A stretch of DNA of 64,000 nucleotides from Adenophora triphylla var. japonica (Eukaryota > Streptophyta > Magnoliopsida > Asterales > Campanulaceae): the NCBI GenBank assembly GCA_022495995.1, contig JAFEMH010002435.1:248001-312000 (forward strand), given 5' to 3'. The first letter of the stretch is position 1. Each line of letters starts with the position of its first letter. The notes below the pieces were generated by a model. The model worked only from the letters and a program-made list of their open reading frames with translations, made no database searches and was not told the origin of the DNA. Of this stretch, positions 45,001-58,289 are shown one piece after another. Both the position numbers and the translations under genes were made by a program.

Positions 45001-46760
45001 ACTATATCCGTGAAGTATGGGAAAGTGAGGAAGAGGAACCTATGGTCCTTGAAATTGTGGATGACCAAGGCATAACTCTACCCACACTGGAAGAAGAGCC
45101 TATGGTCCTAGAAACTGCAGATGACCAAGGCATAGTTCTACCCATCTCCGAGGAAGAACCCATTCTCGTCAATGACCAGAACTCGGGGGCCAACCATGAC
45201 TCGGGGAGGAACGATCTTCCAGACATCGATAAACTTATGGAGGAAGAAGGCCTCAATGTAAACGACAATGAAGGGAGGAGAATCAGAGAGATCATCATCG
45301 AATCCCTGGAATTTCGAGACGGACCAGAAATGAAGCCTGTAGATGAGCTAGAAGAGGTAGTCATTAATCCTGACTATCCTGAACAAAAAATCAAGCTAGG
45401 AGGCCAGCTATCACAGGAAGAGAAAGAAAGAGTCATATCCCTCTTGAAAAACAGTCTCGACGTCTTTGCTTGGAGAGTCGAAGACATGAGGGGGATCAAC
45501 GAAGAAGTAGCCCTCCACCGCTTAGAAGTTGATCCTTTAGCGAAGACCATCTCCCAGACGAGGAGAAATTTTGCAAGGGACAAGGAGGAAGCTATAAAAG
45601 AAGAGGTGCAGAAATTACTCGTAGGAATAATTGCGAAGTCAAATACCCCGTTTGGTTGGCTAATGTCGTTATGGTAAAGAAGCAAAATGGGAAATGGCGT
45701 ATGTGCATAGACTTTGCTTGATCTAAACAAAGCTTGCCCCAAGGACGGTTATCCTCTCCCAGAATCGACAAGTTGGTGGACTCCATTTACGGACACCAAA
45801 CTCTCGGCTTCTTAGATGCCTACTCGAGGTTATCATCGAGATAAAAATGGCGAAAGAAGACATCGAGAAGGCGCCTTTCAAACACACAGTGGGAATTTAC
45901 GCTACATCATGATGCCTTTTGGGCTCAAGAATGCTGGTGCCACTTACCAACGGATGGTAAATCAAGTTTTTGCAAGGCAGATAGGTAGAAACATGGAGGC
46001 TTATATTGATGACATGGTCATAAAGACCAAGGAAGGCAGCCACGTTCACGACTTAGAAGAGACCATTCACAACCTCCGAGCCAACAACATGAAGGCGAAT
46101 CCAAGCAAGTGCGTGTTCGGAGTTCTTGCGAGGAAATTTACGGGCTTCATGGTTTCCCAAAGGGGATTGAAGCAAACCCGAGAAAAGATCAAGGCGCTCA
46201 TTGACATGAAGGAACCTACCACCATCAAGGAGGTCCAAAGACTTAATGGAAGAATTGCGGCCCTTGGAAGATTCATCGCCAAATCCGCCGAAAAGTCACT
46301 TGCCTTTCTTCAAGGTATTGAAGGGTACCAAGAGCTTCTCTGGACTCCTGAATGCTCGGAAGCGTTCCTCCGGTTGAAGGAGTACTTGGGTTCCCCTCCC
46401 TTGCTTAGCGATCCGACTACCGGTGAGATGCTATATGTCTTCCTAGGCGCGTGATCACGCTGTCGCATTGTCTTGGTTCGAAAGGATGAAGGAATTCGAA
46501 GCCCGTCTACTATGTCTCAAAGGCCACTGTCCAGATGTGGAAAGCAGATATTTCAATGTGGAGAAGATAGCATACGCCTAGTCATTGCTTCAAGGAAGGC
46601 TGCGTGCATATTTTTACGCACACCCTATCACCGTCTACACCAACGAACCATTGAAGAAAATCCTTCACAAGTTGGACGGCTCGGGACGTCTCCTTAATTG
46701 GTCAATCGCTCTAACGAGTTTGATATCACTTACCAACCAAGGAAGACCCTCTTAGCACAG
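45001..46760 (+). pseudogene. T2 reverse transcriptase and first RNase H
   Basis: An acidic linker with a 60-bp duplication (EEPMVLEixDDQGIxLP twice, near 45040 and 45095) leads into RT: DVFAWRVEDMRGI, HRLEVDPLAKTISQTRRNFA, EEVQKLLVGIIAKS. A frameshift near 45650 follows, then QNGKWRMCIDF, the PKDGYPLPR block, MMPFGLKNAGATYQRMVNQ and YIDD at 46003-46014, with the thumb to 46452 (IDMKEPTTIKEVQRLNGRIA). The RNase H part (about 46330-46730) is broken by shifts near 46455 and later. The product is the reverse-transcription enzyme of T2, defective here. Confidence 0.88.
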
Positions 46761-47230
46761 CCTTTGGTTGATTTCATGGTCGAGGCGCCTTTACGGGTGA
46801 GCATCTCCCCACCTCCGGAAGCAAAACGCGCCGGAGGAAAAGACTCTCCCATTGAACTCCCATCCAAGCTGTTGGATCTGTATACGGACGGATCGGCTAC
46901 CAAGGAAAGAAGCGGAGGCTGGAGTAGTACTAGCAAGCCCGGAAGGAGAATATACTATACAAGATGCCATCCGCTTCGGGTTTCACCTCTAACAACCAAG
47001 GCTGAATACGAGGCTCTCATATTTGGCATTGAGTTGGCCTCCTTCTATGGAGCAACTAAGGTGGCTGCTTTACGTGACTCCGGCTTGTTGTCAAACAAGT
47101 GAAGGGAGAATATAACACTCAAGATGTCACCCTTGCCAAGTATAGAGACACGGTCCTAGATATGACGAAGAAAATGGAATTTTTCGAGCTCAAGCGAGAT
47201 AGGAAGGGAAGACAACCAAGTCGCGGACGT
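46761..47230 (+). pseudogene. T2 second (archaeal-type) RNase H
   Basis: LLDLYTDGSATKERSGG carries the first Asp, LTTKAEYEALIFGIELASFY the Glu and ALRDSGLLSNK the position of the next Asp. KGEYNTQDVTLAKYRD continues in a new frame from 47099. As in T1, the second RNase H before integrase marks the Tat lineage. Frameshifts lie near 46935 and 47095. Confidence 0.82.
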
Positions 47231-48580
47231 TCTCTCCAAACTAGCCACCATGGACGTGTCTCCTTCGGAGACCAACCCATATGTAGTTTATGCCGAGGAA
47301 CCTGCGTATGAAAGATTACAAGTCATGCTTACGGACGAGGAAGAGAGATCTTTGGATCGATGACTACATCGAATACATTGAGAAGGAGAAACTTCCCGAG
47401 GAAGATGATGCTCGAAGCCAAGCTTATCAAGAAGAGGTCTCCAAGATTCGTGGTGATGAACGGAGTCCTCTACCGAAGATCTTTCACGAAGCCCCTGCTA
47501 AGGTGTGTCTATCCCAAGGAAGCGAGAACCTCTGGCGAGAAGTACATGAAGGTGTTTGCGGCGGACACCGGGGGCGAGAACCTTAGGCGACAAAATCATA
47601 TCGCTAGGTTACTGCGGCCAAACCTAAGGGAAGACGCGCATGCCTATGTTCGAAAATGTGACAAATGCCAAAGGTTCTACGACATTCCAAGACTACTGCG
47701 ATCGAGCAAACACTTGTAATACCTACGTGGCCATTTGATATGTGGGGGATCGACCTCATTGGACCCTTCCCACCCGCCCGTGGTAATTGCAAGTACGTGA
47801 TAGTAGCTGTTGATTACTTCTCCAAGTGGATAGAAGCCAAGGCATTGGCCAAGATAACGGAAGAATGCGATCAACTTTGTTCATGACAACATCAGTGCAG
47901 ATTTGGCCTTCCACATACAATTGTTTCCGACCATGGACTCCAATTCTCCACGGCATTTACAACGAGAATTGGGAAGAGTCAAAGTACGCCATGCAAAATC
48001 TTCGGTTAAGCGAGACCCCAAGGCAACGGTCAGCGAAGGCGCCAACAAGCGGGTCCTAACCGCCCTCACCAAGAATCTTGAAGGTCGCGAGGGTAGATGG
48101 TTGGACGAACTTCCCTAGCTTTATGGGGTATTCGCACAACCACCAGGGGGCCAACCAGAAACCCCATTCGCACTAACCTTCGGTTACGAGGCTATGGCAC
48201 CAGCAGAGATGGCCATCCCTACAGTAAGGAACTCCCATTATGATGAGCAAGTCAACAAGGTCAATAGGCTCCTAGACCTGGACCTGATAGATGAAAAACG
48301 ACTAGCTGCGCAGATGAGGATGGTGAATTACAAGCAAAGGACCAAGGCATATCACGACAAGAGGGTCATCAAAAGAGTATTCCAAGTTGGCGATTGGGTA
48401 CTAAGAAAGATCGAAGCCACTGGTCGGAAGGCAGAACAGAACAAGCTCTCCCCAAATTGGGAAGGTCCCTATATCATCACTCAAGTCATCCGAGAAGGGA
48501 CCTACAGATTGAGGACCAAGGAGGGGAAGGATCTCAAGCATCCATGGCATTCCGACAACCTTAGAAAATATTATCACTAG
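47231..48580 (+). pseudogene. T2 integrase
   Basis: The zinc-binding region has VHEGVCGGHRG and [11 protein letters not shown] (HHCC halves in different frames). The core has [20 protein letters not shown] (first Asp) and [15 protein letters not shown]. The second Asp block (about 47930) is out of frame, and the ANKRVLTALTKNLEG.GRWLDELP block precedes a stop. The C-terminal domain is intact from about 48160: ETPFALTFGYEAMAPAEM, KAYHDKRVIKRVFQVGDWVL, NWEGPYIITQVIREGTYRLR, ending WHSDNLRKYYH with a stop at 48580. No chromodomain follows, as expected for Tat. Confidence 0.88.
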
Positions 48581-48789
48581 TCTAGTTCATTTTGTAATAG
48601 ATTAGCTCTTTATTTTCTGTCTCTTATTTTCGGTCTTTTGTTTTCTTTTTGTCCTTTTAGTTGATAGGATCGCAGTTCTATGTAATCGCACTTCAGTTCT
48701 ATGAAAGCAGTTTCTTCCAACATGCAAAGCAACTATCAGCTCTTCACCCCAGCACAGGATGATGAGGACATTACCTCAGATTCTCCGAT
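48581..48789 (+). other. T2 post-pol spacer
   Basis: T-rich, non-coding sequence between the integrase stop and the 42-bp repeat array. Nothing else seen. Confidence 0.5.
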
Positions 48790-49215
48790 AAACAATAGCC
48801 AAGACCAAGGATCTTCCTTGGCCTGATGGCTTACCAACAGCCAAGACCAAGGGTTCTCCTTGGCCTGATGGCTTAACAACAGCCAAGACCAAGGGTCCTC
48901 CTTGGCCTGATGGCTTAACAACAGCCAAGACCAAGGGTCCTCCTTGGCCTGATGGCTTACCAACAGCCAAGACCAAGGATCTTCCTTGGCCTGATGGCCT
49001 ACACACCCGCCAAGACCAAGGGACCACCTTGGCCTGATGGCACTCAATATATCCTGTCAAGGGCCCACCTTGACTCAGGATACCAAGCAGCCAAGACCAA
49101 GGAACCACCTTGGCCTGATGGCTTACAACTCTTCCAGTCAAGGGACCATCTTGACTTAGGAGACCAACAGCCAAGGCCGAGGACTTTACTCGGCCTAATG
49201 GCTTGATAAACCTCC
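48790..49215. repeat. T2 3' minisatellite, 42-bp unit
   Basis: GCCAAGACCAAGG..CCTTGGCCTGATGGCTTA..ACA recurs at 48798, 48840, 48882, 48924, 48966 and 49008, then in more divergent form to 49205 (with a GTCAAGGG..CTTGACT variant). Each unit has the inverted pair CCAAGG/CCTTGG, so it can fold into a short hairpin. From 49180 the unit changes to GCCGAGGA/TCCTCGGC, the word also common in the LTR. Confidence 0.9.
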
Positions 49216-49516
49216 TACCATGAATCTACTCTGATTCGGGATTACAACATTGGCCGAGGAAAACTTTCTCGGCCCAAATGAAAGTACGAGTATAGTTAAA
49301 GCCGAGGAATCTTTCCTCGGCCTAACCACTTGCTCCACAAGGAAAGGGACCTTCCTCGGATCCCACCTTCCTAAGGCTAATGCATAACATACCAAAATAT
49401 AACCAAGTCAGGGAAATGACAAAGAATAATGACAAAGGATTTTTCATTGATATTCAAATAGAAATTACAGATCCTATTGTCTATTACAAAAAAGCAAAAA
49501 AAAGGGAAAAACTATC

Positions 49517-52500
49517 CTAAGACTGCTGAGCATCCTCAAAAGGCTCTTCTAGCCAGCTGGTATTAATGGAGCCAGGAGGAGGAAGGGTCGTCTGTTGGGC
49601 TTGGGTATCAGCTTCCTCGGCAATCCCCCTTACCTCGGCTTCCCCGGTCTCAGGCTCTTCCTCGTCCTGGATGGCCTCCACCAAGTCTTTGATGTTGCCG
49701 GGAACAACAGGGGCTGGCCTCCACACTTCCCTGCATGCTTGAGCATCCTTGGCTGCTATCAATTCCAAGTTGCTTGCAGAGAAGGGGACTAAGTGATGGA
49801 GAGCCCTAACTTCCTCACTGTATTGGTCCCGGCATATCAGCATGGCTATCTTATTGATGTCTAGGCCGGTGGAGGGATCAGCCAAAATACTCCTGGCAAG
49901 ATGAAGGTATCCATCTTCGAACATGGTGGCCGTTTGCTCGTCCACGGCGTCCTGGAAGGCCGAGCTAGATATCACGGCATCCTTGAACGCCGGGCTCTCC
50001 TTGAAGCGCACCACAGCCTCAGTCTCCTTGGCGGGAAGGGAGGCCTCCAATCCTCGGTATTTGGCCTCGGCTTCTTCGACCTTTGCCTGAAGCTCGGCCT
50101 TATCCGTTAATGCCTTGGCCAGCTCCTCCCCCTTTAGCCGGAGATCTTCCTCGGCTTTGGCCTTCTCTTCCTCGGCTCTTTTGACCTCGGCCTCCACTTT
50201 AGCCTTGGATGCCTCAAGCTCTGCATCCTTGGCCTTCAGAAGTTTGACCAAGGAAGTCTTGTCAGTATCACTCTTTGCTTGGGCAGCCTTGGCTTCGATC
50301 GGGCGCACAGCCTTCTTTTGGCAAGCACGTTCTCATATGCCGTGACGAAGCCAGCGAAAGAAGAATTAATATTAGAAATGCAAACAAGTGTAAAACAAAT
50401 CTTGCAATCAATGATCAAACGAAAGAAGCTGTTACCTCGGCAATTAAGAGCCCCTTGCGGCGAGCAAGGTATCATCGCGGGAGCCTCCCGACAAGAGCAT
50501 CGTAGGCGTCCTCATCCATTGCTCTACGAGATTGGAGCTCGGCCTAATCTAACGAAAGGTCCCTCCCTAACTTGCAAAGGAAGACCCACGAGGCGAGGAA
50601 CGTCGAGGGCCATGCTCTTTGCTGGCTCATCGGCTTTGCTCAACCGTTTGGATGTCCTTGATAGCCAAGGTTGGAGGAGGTGAAGGATTGGGGGCCCCAC
50701 CAATACTTGCCCGCTTAGCCACCGGCTCCTCGGCGGTGGAACTTTGAGGCCTCTTTGAGCCGGATTTCCTTTGAACAAGGCCGGCTTCCTCGGTCGCCGC
50801 TTCCTCGGCCTCGGTAGGAGGGTTAGTCATATCACCGACCATGGGTTCGGCTCGTTCTTCGGATGCGGCGTCCTCGAAATTTACCTCTTGGTGAAGTTTG
50901 AGGGAAGGGGTTTATCACCTTGCACGCCCAGACCAAATTACGAGCATTGGCCTCATCCTTTCTTTCCATCGGAGCGAGACTTCTTGCTCGGCTTTCTCTT
51001 TCGCTGATCGGCTCACGAGGACTTAGTCTCTCCATTGCAAGGGTGGCTTCTTCCTCGGTGGTCAAATCTGTAAAGACAAGGAAGAAATGGTCAAGTACGA
51101 GCAAGAAAACCCAAGGTCGAAGTACGAGCAAAATAATATGACAAAAATTACAAGTGTAAGATAAAAGTTTACGTCCAACAATGTTAGGTGCTCCAATACA
51201 TTGGTCACGGGGACGCTCATCATGGCACCTAATACAATCCTCGTGAAATACGGCCGGGATGTACCGTCCAATCATTGAAGCGACGACCTCTTTTAACATT
51301 GACGAGGGAGCTACCCGTCCTCGTTCCCCGGCATCAATCCCTGCTGGATATAGAAATGATCCGAGGATTCAACTTGCTTCCAATCCAGGACCCCTACCCC
51401 AGCAAACTCTTCCGGGCAGCTTGATCAAATCTTTGGTCCACCCGTATTGTTGGACGGCAAAGGAAGATGTTGGATCATCACAAGGAGGCTGGAACTCCCG
51501 GCCTTGGCGGCTCTCGACGCGGATAACGTGGTTGTCCCGGCTGGAACTTTGCTGGACATAGGAAGAAGCAACTTAGGTTTCCTATTGGCACTCCTAATAA
51601 CTACCAGCCACTGTTCCTTGATGACTTGGACAATGTAGAAGTGACGGAAGGCTCCCATGGTCGGCTCATAGCCTAAACTACGGCAGAGGATGATGAAGCT
51701 AACCAGAACCCTAGTACCATTGGCTCCTAGCATGGCCGGCACTGCCTTTACATCATCCAAAAACTCACAAATGAAGGGGTCTAGGGGAAGACGGAGTCCC
51801 TGTTGAAACTATTTGAAATAAAAATGGACGAAGTCTTGGTTATAGTAGAAGGCCGTCTCTTCTTTCTCCGTCTTCGGCTCGATCTTGCCCATATAAGTTA
51901 ATTTATACTCAGCACGGTCCACTTTGTACTTGGTGTACAGCCTCTCAATCATGGGATCCCCAGGCTTTGGTGCCTTCTCGACTTGCTTTCCTCGGCTACC
52001 TGCTCCTCGGCCTCTTCTTCGGACGAGGCGGGCATCAGCTTGCGCACCTTCAACGAAGGCGTCAACTATTTGAGTAGACGAGGAGGGATCTCCTTCTCTT
52101 CCCGTCATATCTGCATAAAGACGAGGAGACCAAATTATTTACCTCGTCAATGGCTGATTAAATGACGGGGAAGGAAGATTCCCCTCCTCGTCATTCCATA
52201 AGGCCGAGGAAGGAAGATCTCCTTCCTCGTCATTTCATAAGGCCGAGGAGGGGGCCGTACCTCTCGAGCAGCTCACGCATTTCGCGATGGGAGGCCGGGT
52301 AGAACGATTCGATGTGCTCCACCATTTCGGCCCTATCCTCAAAAACTATGATGTTGGGAGAACCGAGACTCAATCCTATCTATTCTTGTGGAGTCCGGGT
52401 ATTGAATGAATAAACGGGAGCGGCCATAACCCCTCAACCTTGCTTGCTTATATCATCCAAGTTCGGCATCATCCATGGACCCCTCTCTCTACGATAGACC

Positions 52501-52562
52501 CTCAAATTTCCGAGTATGATATCCATAACGGAATCGGGAGAATGGTCCCAAGATCGAGCCAT
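49517..52562 (-). pseudogene. T2 antisense multi-exon gene (Transposase_28-like N-part, coiled-coil C-part)
   Basis: Exon 1 (52562-52261) starts MARSWDHSPDSVMDIILGNL, with donor GAG/GTACGG. Exon 2 starts at 52110 after TTTATGCAG and reads KYKVDRAEYKLTYMG, FYYNQDFVHFYFK, stop, LDDVKAVPAMLGANGTRVLV, LCRSLGYEPTMGAFRHFYIV. This resembles the gypsy-associated Transposase_28 domain (PF04195). An intron lies at about 51170-51070. The last exon (50308-49517) is a 100-residue Ala/Lys/Glu coiled coil, then FKESPAFKDAVISSSAFQDA, and an acidic tail. It reads opposite to pol, as known for extra ORFs of Tat elements. Stops in exons 1 and 2 break it. The last exon is fully open. Confidence 0.65.
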
Positions 52563-53202
52563 TTCTAAGGGGAATCAAAAACGAAGGGGAGTTCATTCAA
52601 TATTCCGTAAATTTCATATAAAATGCAAAGAGAACTAAAGAACTGAAGTTTTTAAAATTTTTTATCAAGAAAAGCTTCAACCTTCAACAATGGCGGTCCA
52701 TTTTCTTGGCACGTTCAAAATCCATCCTAAAAACCCTAGAAATCGCAAAATGATGGACGGATTACGCAGAAGGGAATGATTTCATACGATTGAGAAGAAG
52801 TGGTCGGAATCACGGCTGCAAACAAGCTCGCCGGAGAAAGAAAGCTTCGCCGGAAACGGGTAAGAAGAAGATCGGAGGAATCGTTGTTAAACCTTGCGTT
52901 CGTTCGTCAATATGCTCTCAAAAACTTGGAAGTGTGTAAAGGTTTAAATTGAAGGGGTTTTAGCTTTTATACCCCTCCAATCCGGGTCAACCCGTGGGTA
53001 AAGCAGAGATCCAGTCCGAGTCCCAAGAATTAAATGCGAAATGATGGGTTCAAGGCGTGACAAGGCGGGGGGCCCCAGGAATGGCAACCGTCGGTTATAT
53101 GAAGCGACGCCGAGGACACGTGTCAAACTGTTCGTATTCCATGTGCCGATGCCGAGCTAACTTTCTACTCGTCCTAAGCCAAGCGAGAAAGTTGGGGGCC
53201 AC
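52563..53202. other. T2 3' region: antisense promoter side and polypurine tract
   Basis: Non-coding. 52563-52950 lies upstream of the antisense start and is AT-richer. 53183-53202 (GCGAGAAAGTTGGGGGCCAC) is a purine-rich stretch immediately before the 3' LTR, in the position of the plus-strand primer. Confidence 0.5.
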
Positions 53203-54745
<1,543 letters not shown>

Positions 54746-54993
54746 ATTGTAAATATTGACAAAATATAGGTAACCAAACTGCAATTATGTCCATGCGAAA
54801 TGTTCATCTTGCCCCTCATTTATTCATGTGTTAGCCATATGTCATTAATTGTTAACGAAAGTTAGTTTTTAACTGAATTTACATTGAATTGCAACAAATT
54901 GACAATGTTGGGAATGAGGTTGCAACTTTTACATTGTTGAAAACCATATTGCAAAAAGTGATAAAACATGGGTAACCAAACTGCAATTTGCCC
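54746..54993 (-). repeat. Right terminal inverted repeat of the foldback element
   Basis: Reverse complement of 39803-40082: TTGCAATATGG, AAGTTGCAACCTCATT, GACATATGGCTAACACAT and CAATTTGGTTATTATT all occur in the same order on the complement. A roughly 50-bp motif (ATTGCAGTTTGGTTACC..TTTGCAA) occurs at both ends of the repeat as an internal direct repeat about 225 bp apart. Confidence 0.85.
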
Positions 54994-55000
54994 ATTAAGA

Positions 55001-55980
55001 AGAGGATAGAGTCAAACTTTTCCAAGTTTGACAATTAACTCCCCTTACCTTGTTCAAATTACTCTTTAGTCCAAATATATGTAACTATGTTTAAACATAT
55101 TACCAAGTATAACAAATATGTATTTAAAATTAAATCTTGAAATTATATAAATACATATTGACACAAATTATAAATATGCTTTAAACAAGATATAACATTT
55201 TTGGGCACTACATCCTCCCCTTGTTAAAAGAATTAATTGTTTACTTTGATCATCGAATAAGTGAGTATTTTCGAATCAAGTATTATTAAAGATTTGTTCC
55301 TTATAGGACAAGTAAGAATAAAATGAAATATTCTCATACTCAATCACACGAGAATCATCTGATATATAACGAAAGTATGATATTCCCACCATTTCAAAAT
55401 ATTTGTTGTTTAAAGAGTTAAAATTTGTCCAAAAATACTTGTTGTTAGGTTATCACTCGAGCTTTTTAACCATTGTTTACGAAGTATACCCTTATTTACT
55501 AATTACTATTATAAATAGCTTGTACAAGTATTTAATTACATAATTATATTATTCTAACAATAATTTAATCTATTTATATGCATTGATTATAATTATTAAT
55601 ATGTGTAAATAATCTTAAACAAGTGTGCTTTTGAACGGAGAAAGTATCATATTTATGCGATAATGCGAAACCAATTTTTATTAAAATAAATATTTAAAAA
55701 AAAAATTGGGTAACACAACTATAATCCGGCCAAATTTAATTCGATGGTACACACTGTACAAAATGGTGATGTAGATGGTACAACTATTTCATTGATGTCG
55801 ATGGTAATTAAAAATAGGCTAAAACAATATTGTGAGGAAAATAAAAGTGTAAAGTGTAAAGAACATAAATAATGCTTTACAATGCTAATAAAACCTAGAC
55901 TATAAAATATTCGAAAGTTAATACAGCTACCTATGCTTCGGAGAAATACTTGCTCAGTCCCACTAAAACCTTTTCGGTTA
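55001..55980. other. AT-rich intergenic DNA
   Basis: No ORF with family features, no repeat ends. A 108-codon - strand frame at 55719-56045 looks like chance. Confidence 0.55.
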
Positions 55981-56291
55981 CTCTCTCCGTCCCGGCCGAA
56001 GTGTCTCAACTTTCTATTTTGGAAGTCCCATTTAAAATGTCCCATTTAAAATGTCCCATTAATAAAAAGTGTAGTGCAGTAGGTGTTGTAAATATAAAAA
56101 GTGAGGTGGGAGAGAGAAAATATAAATATAATATGTGGGTCTCATTAATATAAAAGTAATAAAATATTTCTATTTAAAAAATATATATAATTTGTAATGG
56201 AATGCCTAACAAGTAAAATGTGTATTTTGTAGTGGAAAATATGGAGGAGTTAAAAAAAAATAAAAATAAATAAATAAATAAATATGGGGGA
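55981..56291. mobile_element. Stowaway-like MITE 6 (degraded)
   Basis: CTCTCTCCGTCCCGGCCGAAG at the left, preceded by TTA. The right end is near ATATGGGGGAGTA. Interior phrases (GGGAGAGAGAAAATATAAATA) are like those of other Stowaway copies. The right limit is uncertain. Confidence 0.5.
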
Positions 56292-56341
56292 GTAAAAGTT
56301 GAATAAGAAAAGCAAGAAAACTTATTATGGAGATTGTTCAA

Positions 56342-56635
56342 CTGTCCGGATTACACTAAGAGCGATCGCCCCCACATACGTGCGATCGCTCTCTATTTAT
56401 TCCAGAAAATATTATTTTACTCATTTAATCTTTTTTGGAAAAAAAAAAAAATTAAAATAGAATCCGGAATTGGTACCTCCGGAGTACACATGAGCGATCG
56501 CTCTATTTTAGGGCGCGATCGCCCCCTATTTACGGAATTATTATTTTCGAAAATTCAATTTTGGAAAACAAAAAAAAATCAAATCCGGAATTGGTAATTC
56601 CGGATTTCATAATCCGGAATTACCAATTCCGGATT
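56342..56635. repeat. GCGATCGC cluster and perfect inverted repeat
   Basis: Four copies of the palindrome GCGATCGC (56362, 56382, 56494, 56515), set as two pairs about 130 bp apart, are mixed with TCCGGAATTGG words. A perfect 25-bp inverted repeat follows, 56582-56606 and 56611-56635, with a TCAT spacer, built on AATCCGGAATTGG. The layout suggests a tandem duplication of a roughly 130-bp unit ending in a hairpin. Coding role not supported. Confidence 0.85.
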
Positions 56636-56809
56636 TCAAGTCAAAAGTGCTACTTTGGTACTTAAGTTTTTGAAAATGTTATTTTGATATATAAAATTTT
56701 AAAAAGCTATATTTAAAAAAAAAATCATTTTTTTAAGCAAACAAATCATTAAATGCATTAATAAAATTACAAATGGCATTTCAGAACAGTGGCAGTGTTT
56801 AGACAAATA

Positions 56810-57096
56810 CTCCCTCCGTCCCACCTCACTTGACACCCTTACCCTTGAGGTGGGCATGAGAACTAAGGAAAAAAAATAAAATAAAAAAAATGTGTGGTAA
56901 AAAATGAAGAGTGAGAATGAGTGAGGTAAATAGTAGTATTGGTTGAATAAATTGAGTGGTGGAAAATGAAGAGAGAGAATGAGTGGTGGGGTAGAGTGAA
57001 TATAAAATTTTAAAAAGTAGGCTATTTTGAGAAATGTCAAATAAGGTGGGACGGCTTAAAATAGAAATAAGTGTCAACAAGGTGGGACAGAGGAAG
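56810..57096. mobile_element. Stowaway-like MITE 7
   Basis: CTCCCTCCGTCCCACCTCACTTGACACC at the left faces GTGTCAACAAGGTGGGACAGAGGAAG at the right, with TA flanks. Its interior is closely related to MITE 1. Non-coding. Confidence 0.78.
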
Positions 57097-57517
57097 TATG
57101 TATAACCTTAAACAAACTGTCTGTCGCAATAAAATAATCTAATACATTTGAAACATTAATGTCTTTTCCCAAACCAAATCTCATACGAATGCCTTTAAAA
57201 ACAATGACCTGCAATGGCCAAATGCATTTCCAAGCAAAATTTGGAGACAACCCATCAATGTCCTTAAGAAAACCCCAAGCCGATAGAATTTGACTTTAAA
57301 AACTTGATAAAGTGACGCATTCGGGTAAGTAACAAGTGCAAAACCAAGCATAACAAGTATTAGAACGAGAATTAATACAAACAATACACAAATGCTCTCG
57401 GCGAGAAGAGAAGACAAAGACTCTCGATTAATGAAAGAAGATAAAGATTTTCGACAAATGAGAGAAATCAAATAATTCCAGAAGTAAAACAAATACTGTA
57501 AAATCTAAAAATAGTGG
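57097..57517. other. Intergenic, nothing recognised
   Basis: AT-rich. The reading frames present have no family features. Confidence 0.5.
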
Positions 57518-58284
57518 TGATGATGTCAAAATTGTCAAATCAGCCCAAATCCAAGCGATGAATGCTCCGGTGATTGCAAAGCCTGAAAATAAGAGAAACA
57601 CGTAAACTAAGTCGGGGCGGATCCGGCTAAAGGCCCTCCGGCGTGAGAGTAAGTTCACGGTTTGTATGTGAGAAACTAAATTGACAGAGTTTCTGTATTA
57701 TAAAAAGTAATGTACCAAATAATGAGCCATAGAGCATGTATTTATAGGGATGGATTGATAGAATCCATATTGAAGTGAACTTGTCAAGAGATAAGGTATA
57801 ATCTCAAGAGAATTATATCTTGTTAAGGAATCATTGTTTGACTTGAATTGGTGTTGGTAATTGTAATCCTGATTGGATCACGACTGTAGAATCCTTGTTT
57901 GATAAGGACTGTGTAATCTGCTAGCCGAAACGCCGAGAAGCAAGAATGTTTTATCTCGGCATTTGCATATAAGCCGAGATACATGATTTTGCCTCCTCGT
58001 CATTTGGTGGTTGGCCGGCATGCGGATATGCCGGGATAAATGATTTTGTCTCCTCGTACTATGATTAAATGTCGAGGTAAGAACTTTTCGCTCCTCGTCA
58101 TTTTTGATATCTCGGCATATGACGAGCCAAGTATGAAGATATAAGGCCGAGGTGAAAGTTTCTCGGCATACGAGGAAGATGTTCTTCGGCCATAACACTT
58201 GTATTATTGGATTATGTTTATGGCCCAATCCTTTTGAGCCTAGCTCGAGCAAGCACATGTTCGTATTTCGGTTTATACTGTTCA
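57518..58284 (-). repeat. Solo LTR of the T2 family, inverted
   Basis: On the - strand it starts TGAACAGTATAAACCGA (58284) and ends GACATCATCA (57518), matching T2 LTRs over the full length (767 against 764 bp) at clearly lower identity. AGTGG stands directly on both sides (57513-57517 and 58285-58289) as a perfect 5-bp target duplication, and no internal element DNA is attached. It was formed by LTR-LTR recombination of an older insertion. Confidence 0.92.
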
Positions 58285-58289
58285 AGTGG

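Noticed and set aside
49517..50345. Sense-strand Ser/Ala-rich frames opposite the T2 coiled-coil exon
   Set aside because: Mirror of Ala/Lys/Glu codons of the antisense exon. The antisense frame is longer and has recognisable features.
56362..56522. GCGATCGC repeats as a sign of cyanobacterial contamination
   Set aside because: The octamer is known as a frequent cyanobacterial word, but the surrounding DNA is AT-rich plant-type sequence between Stowaway elements with no bacterial gene.
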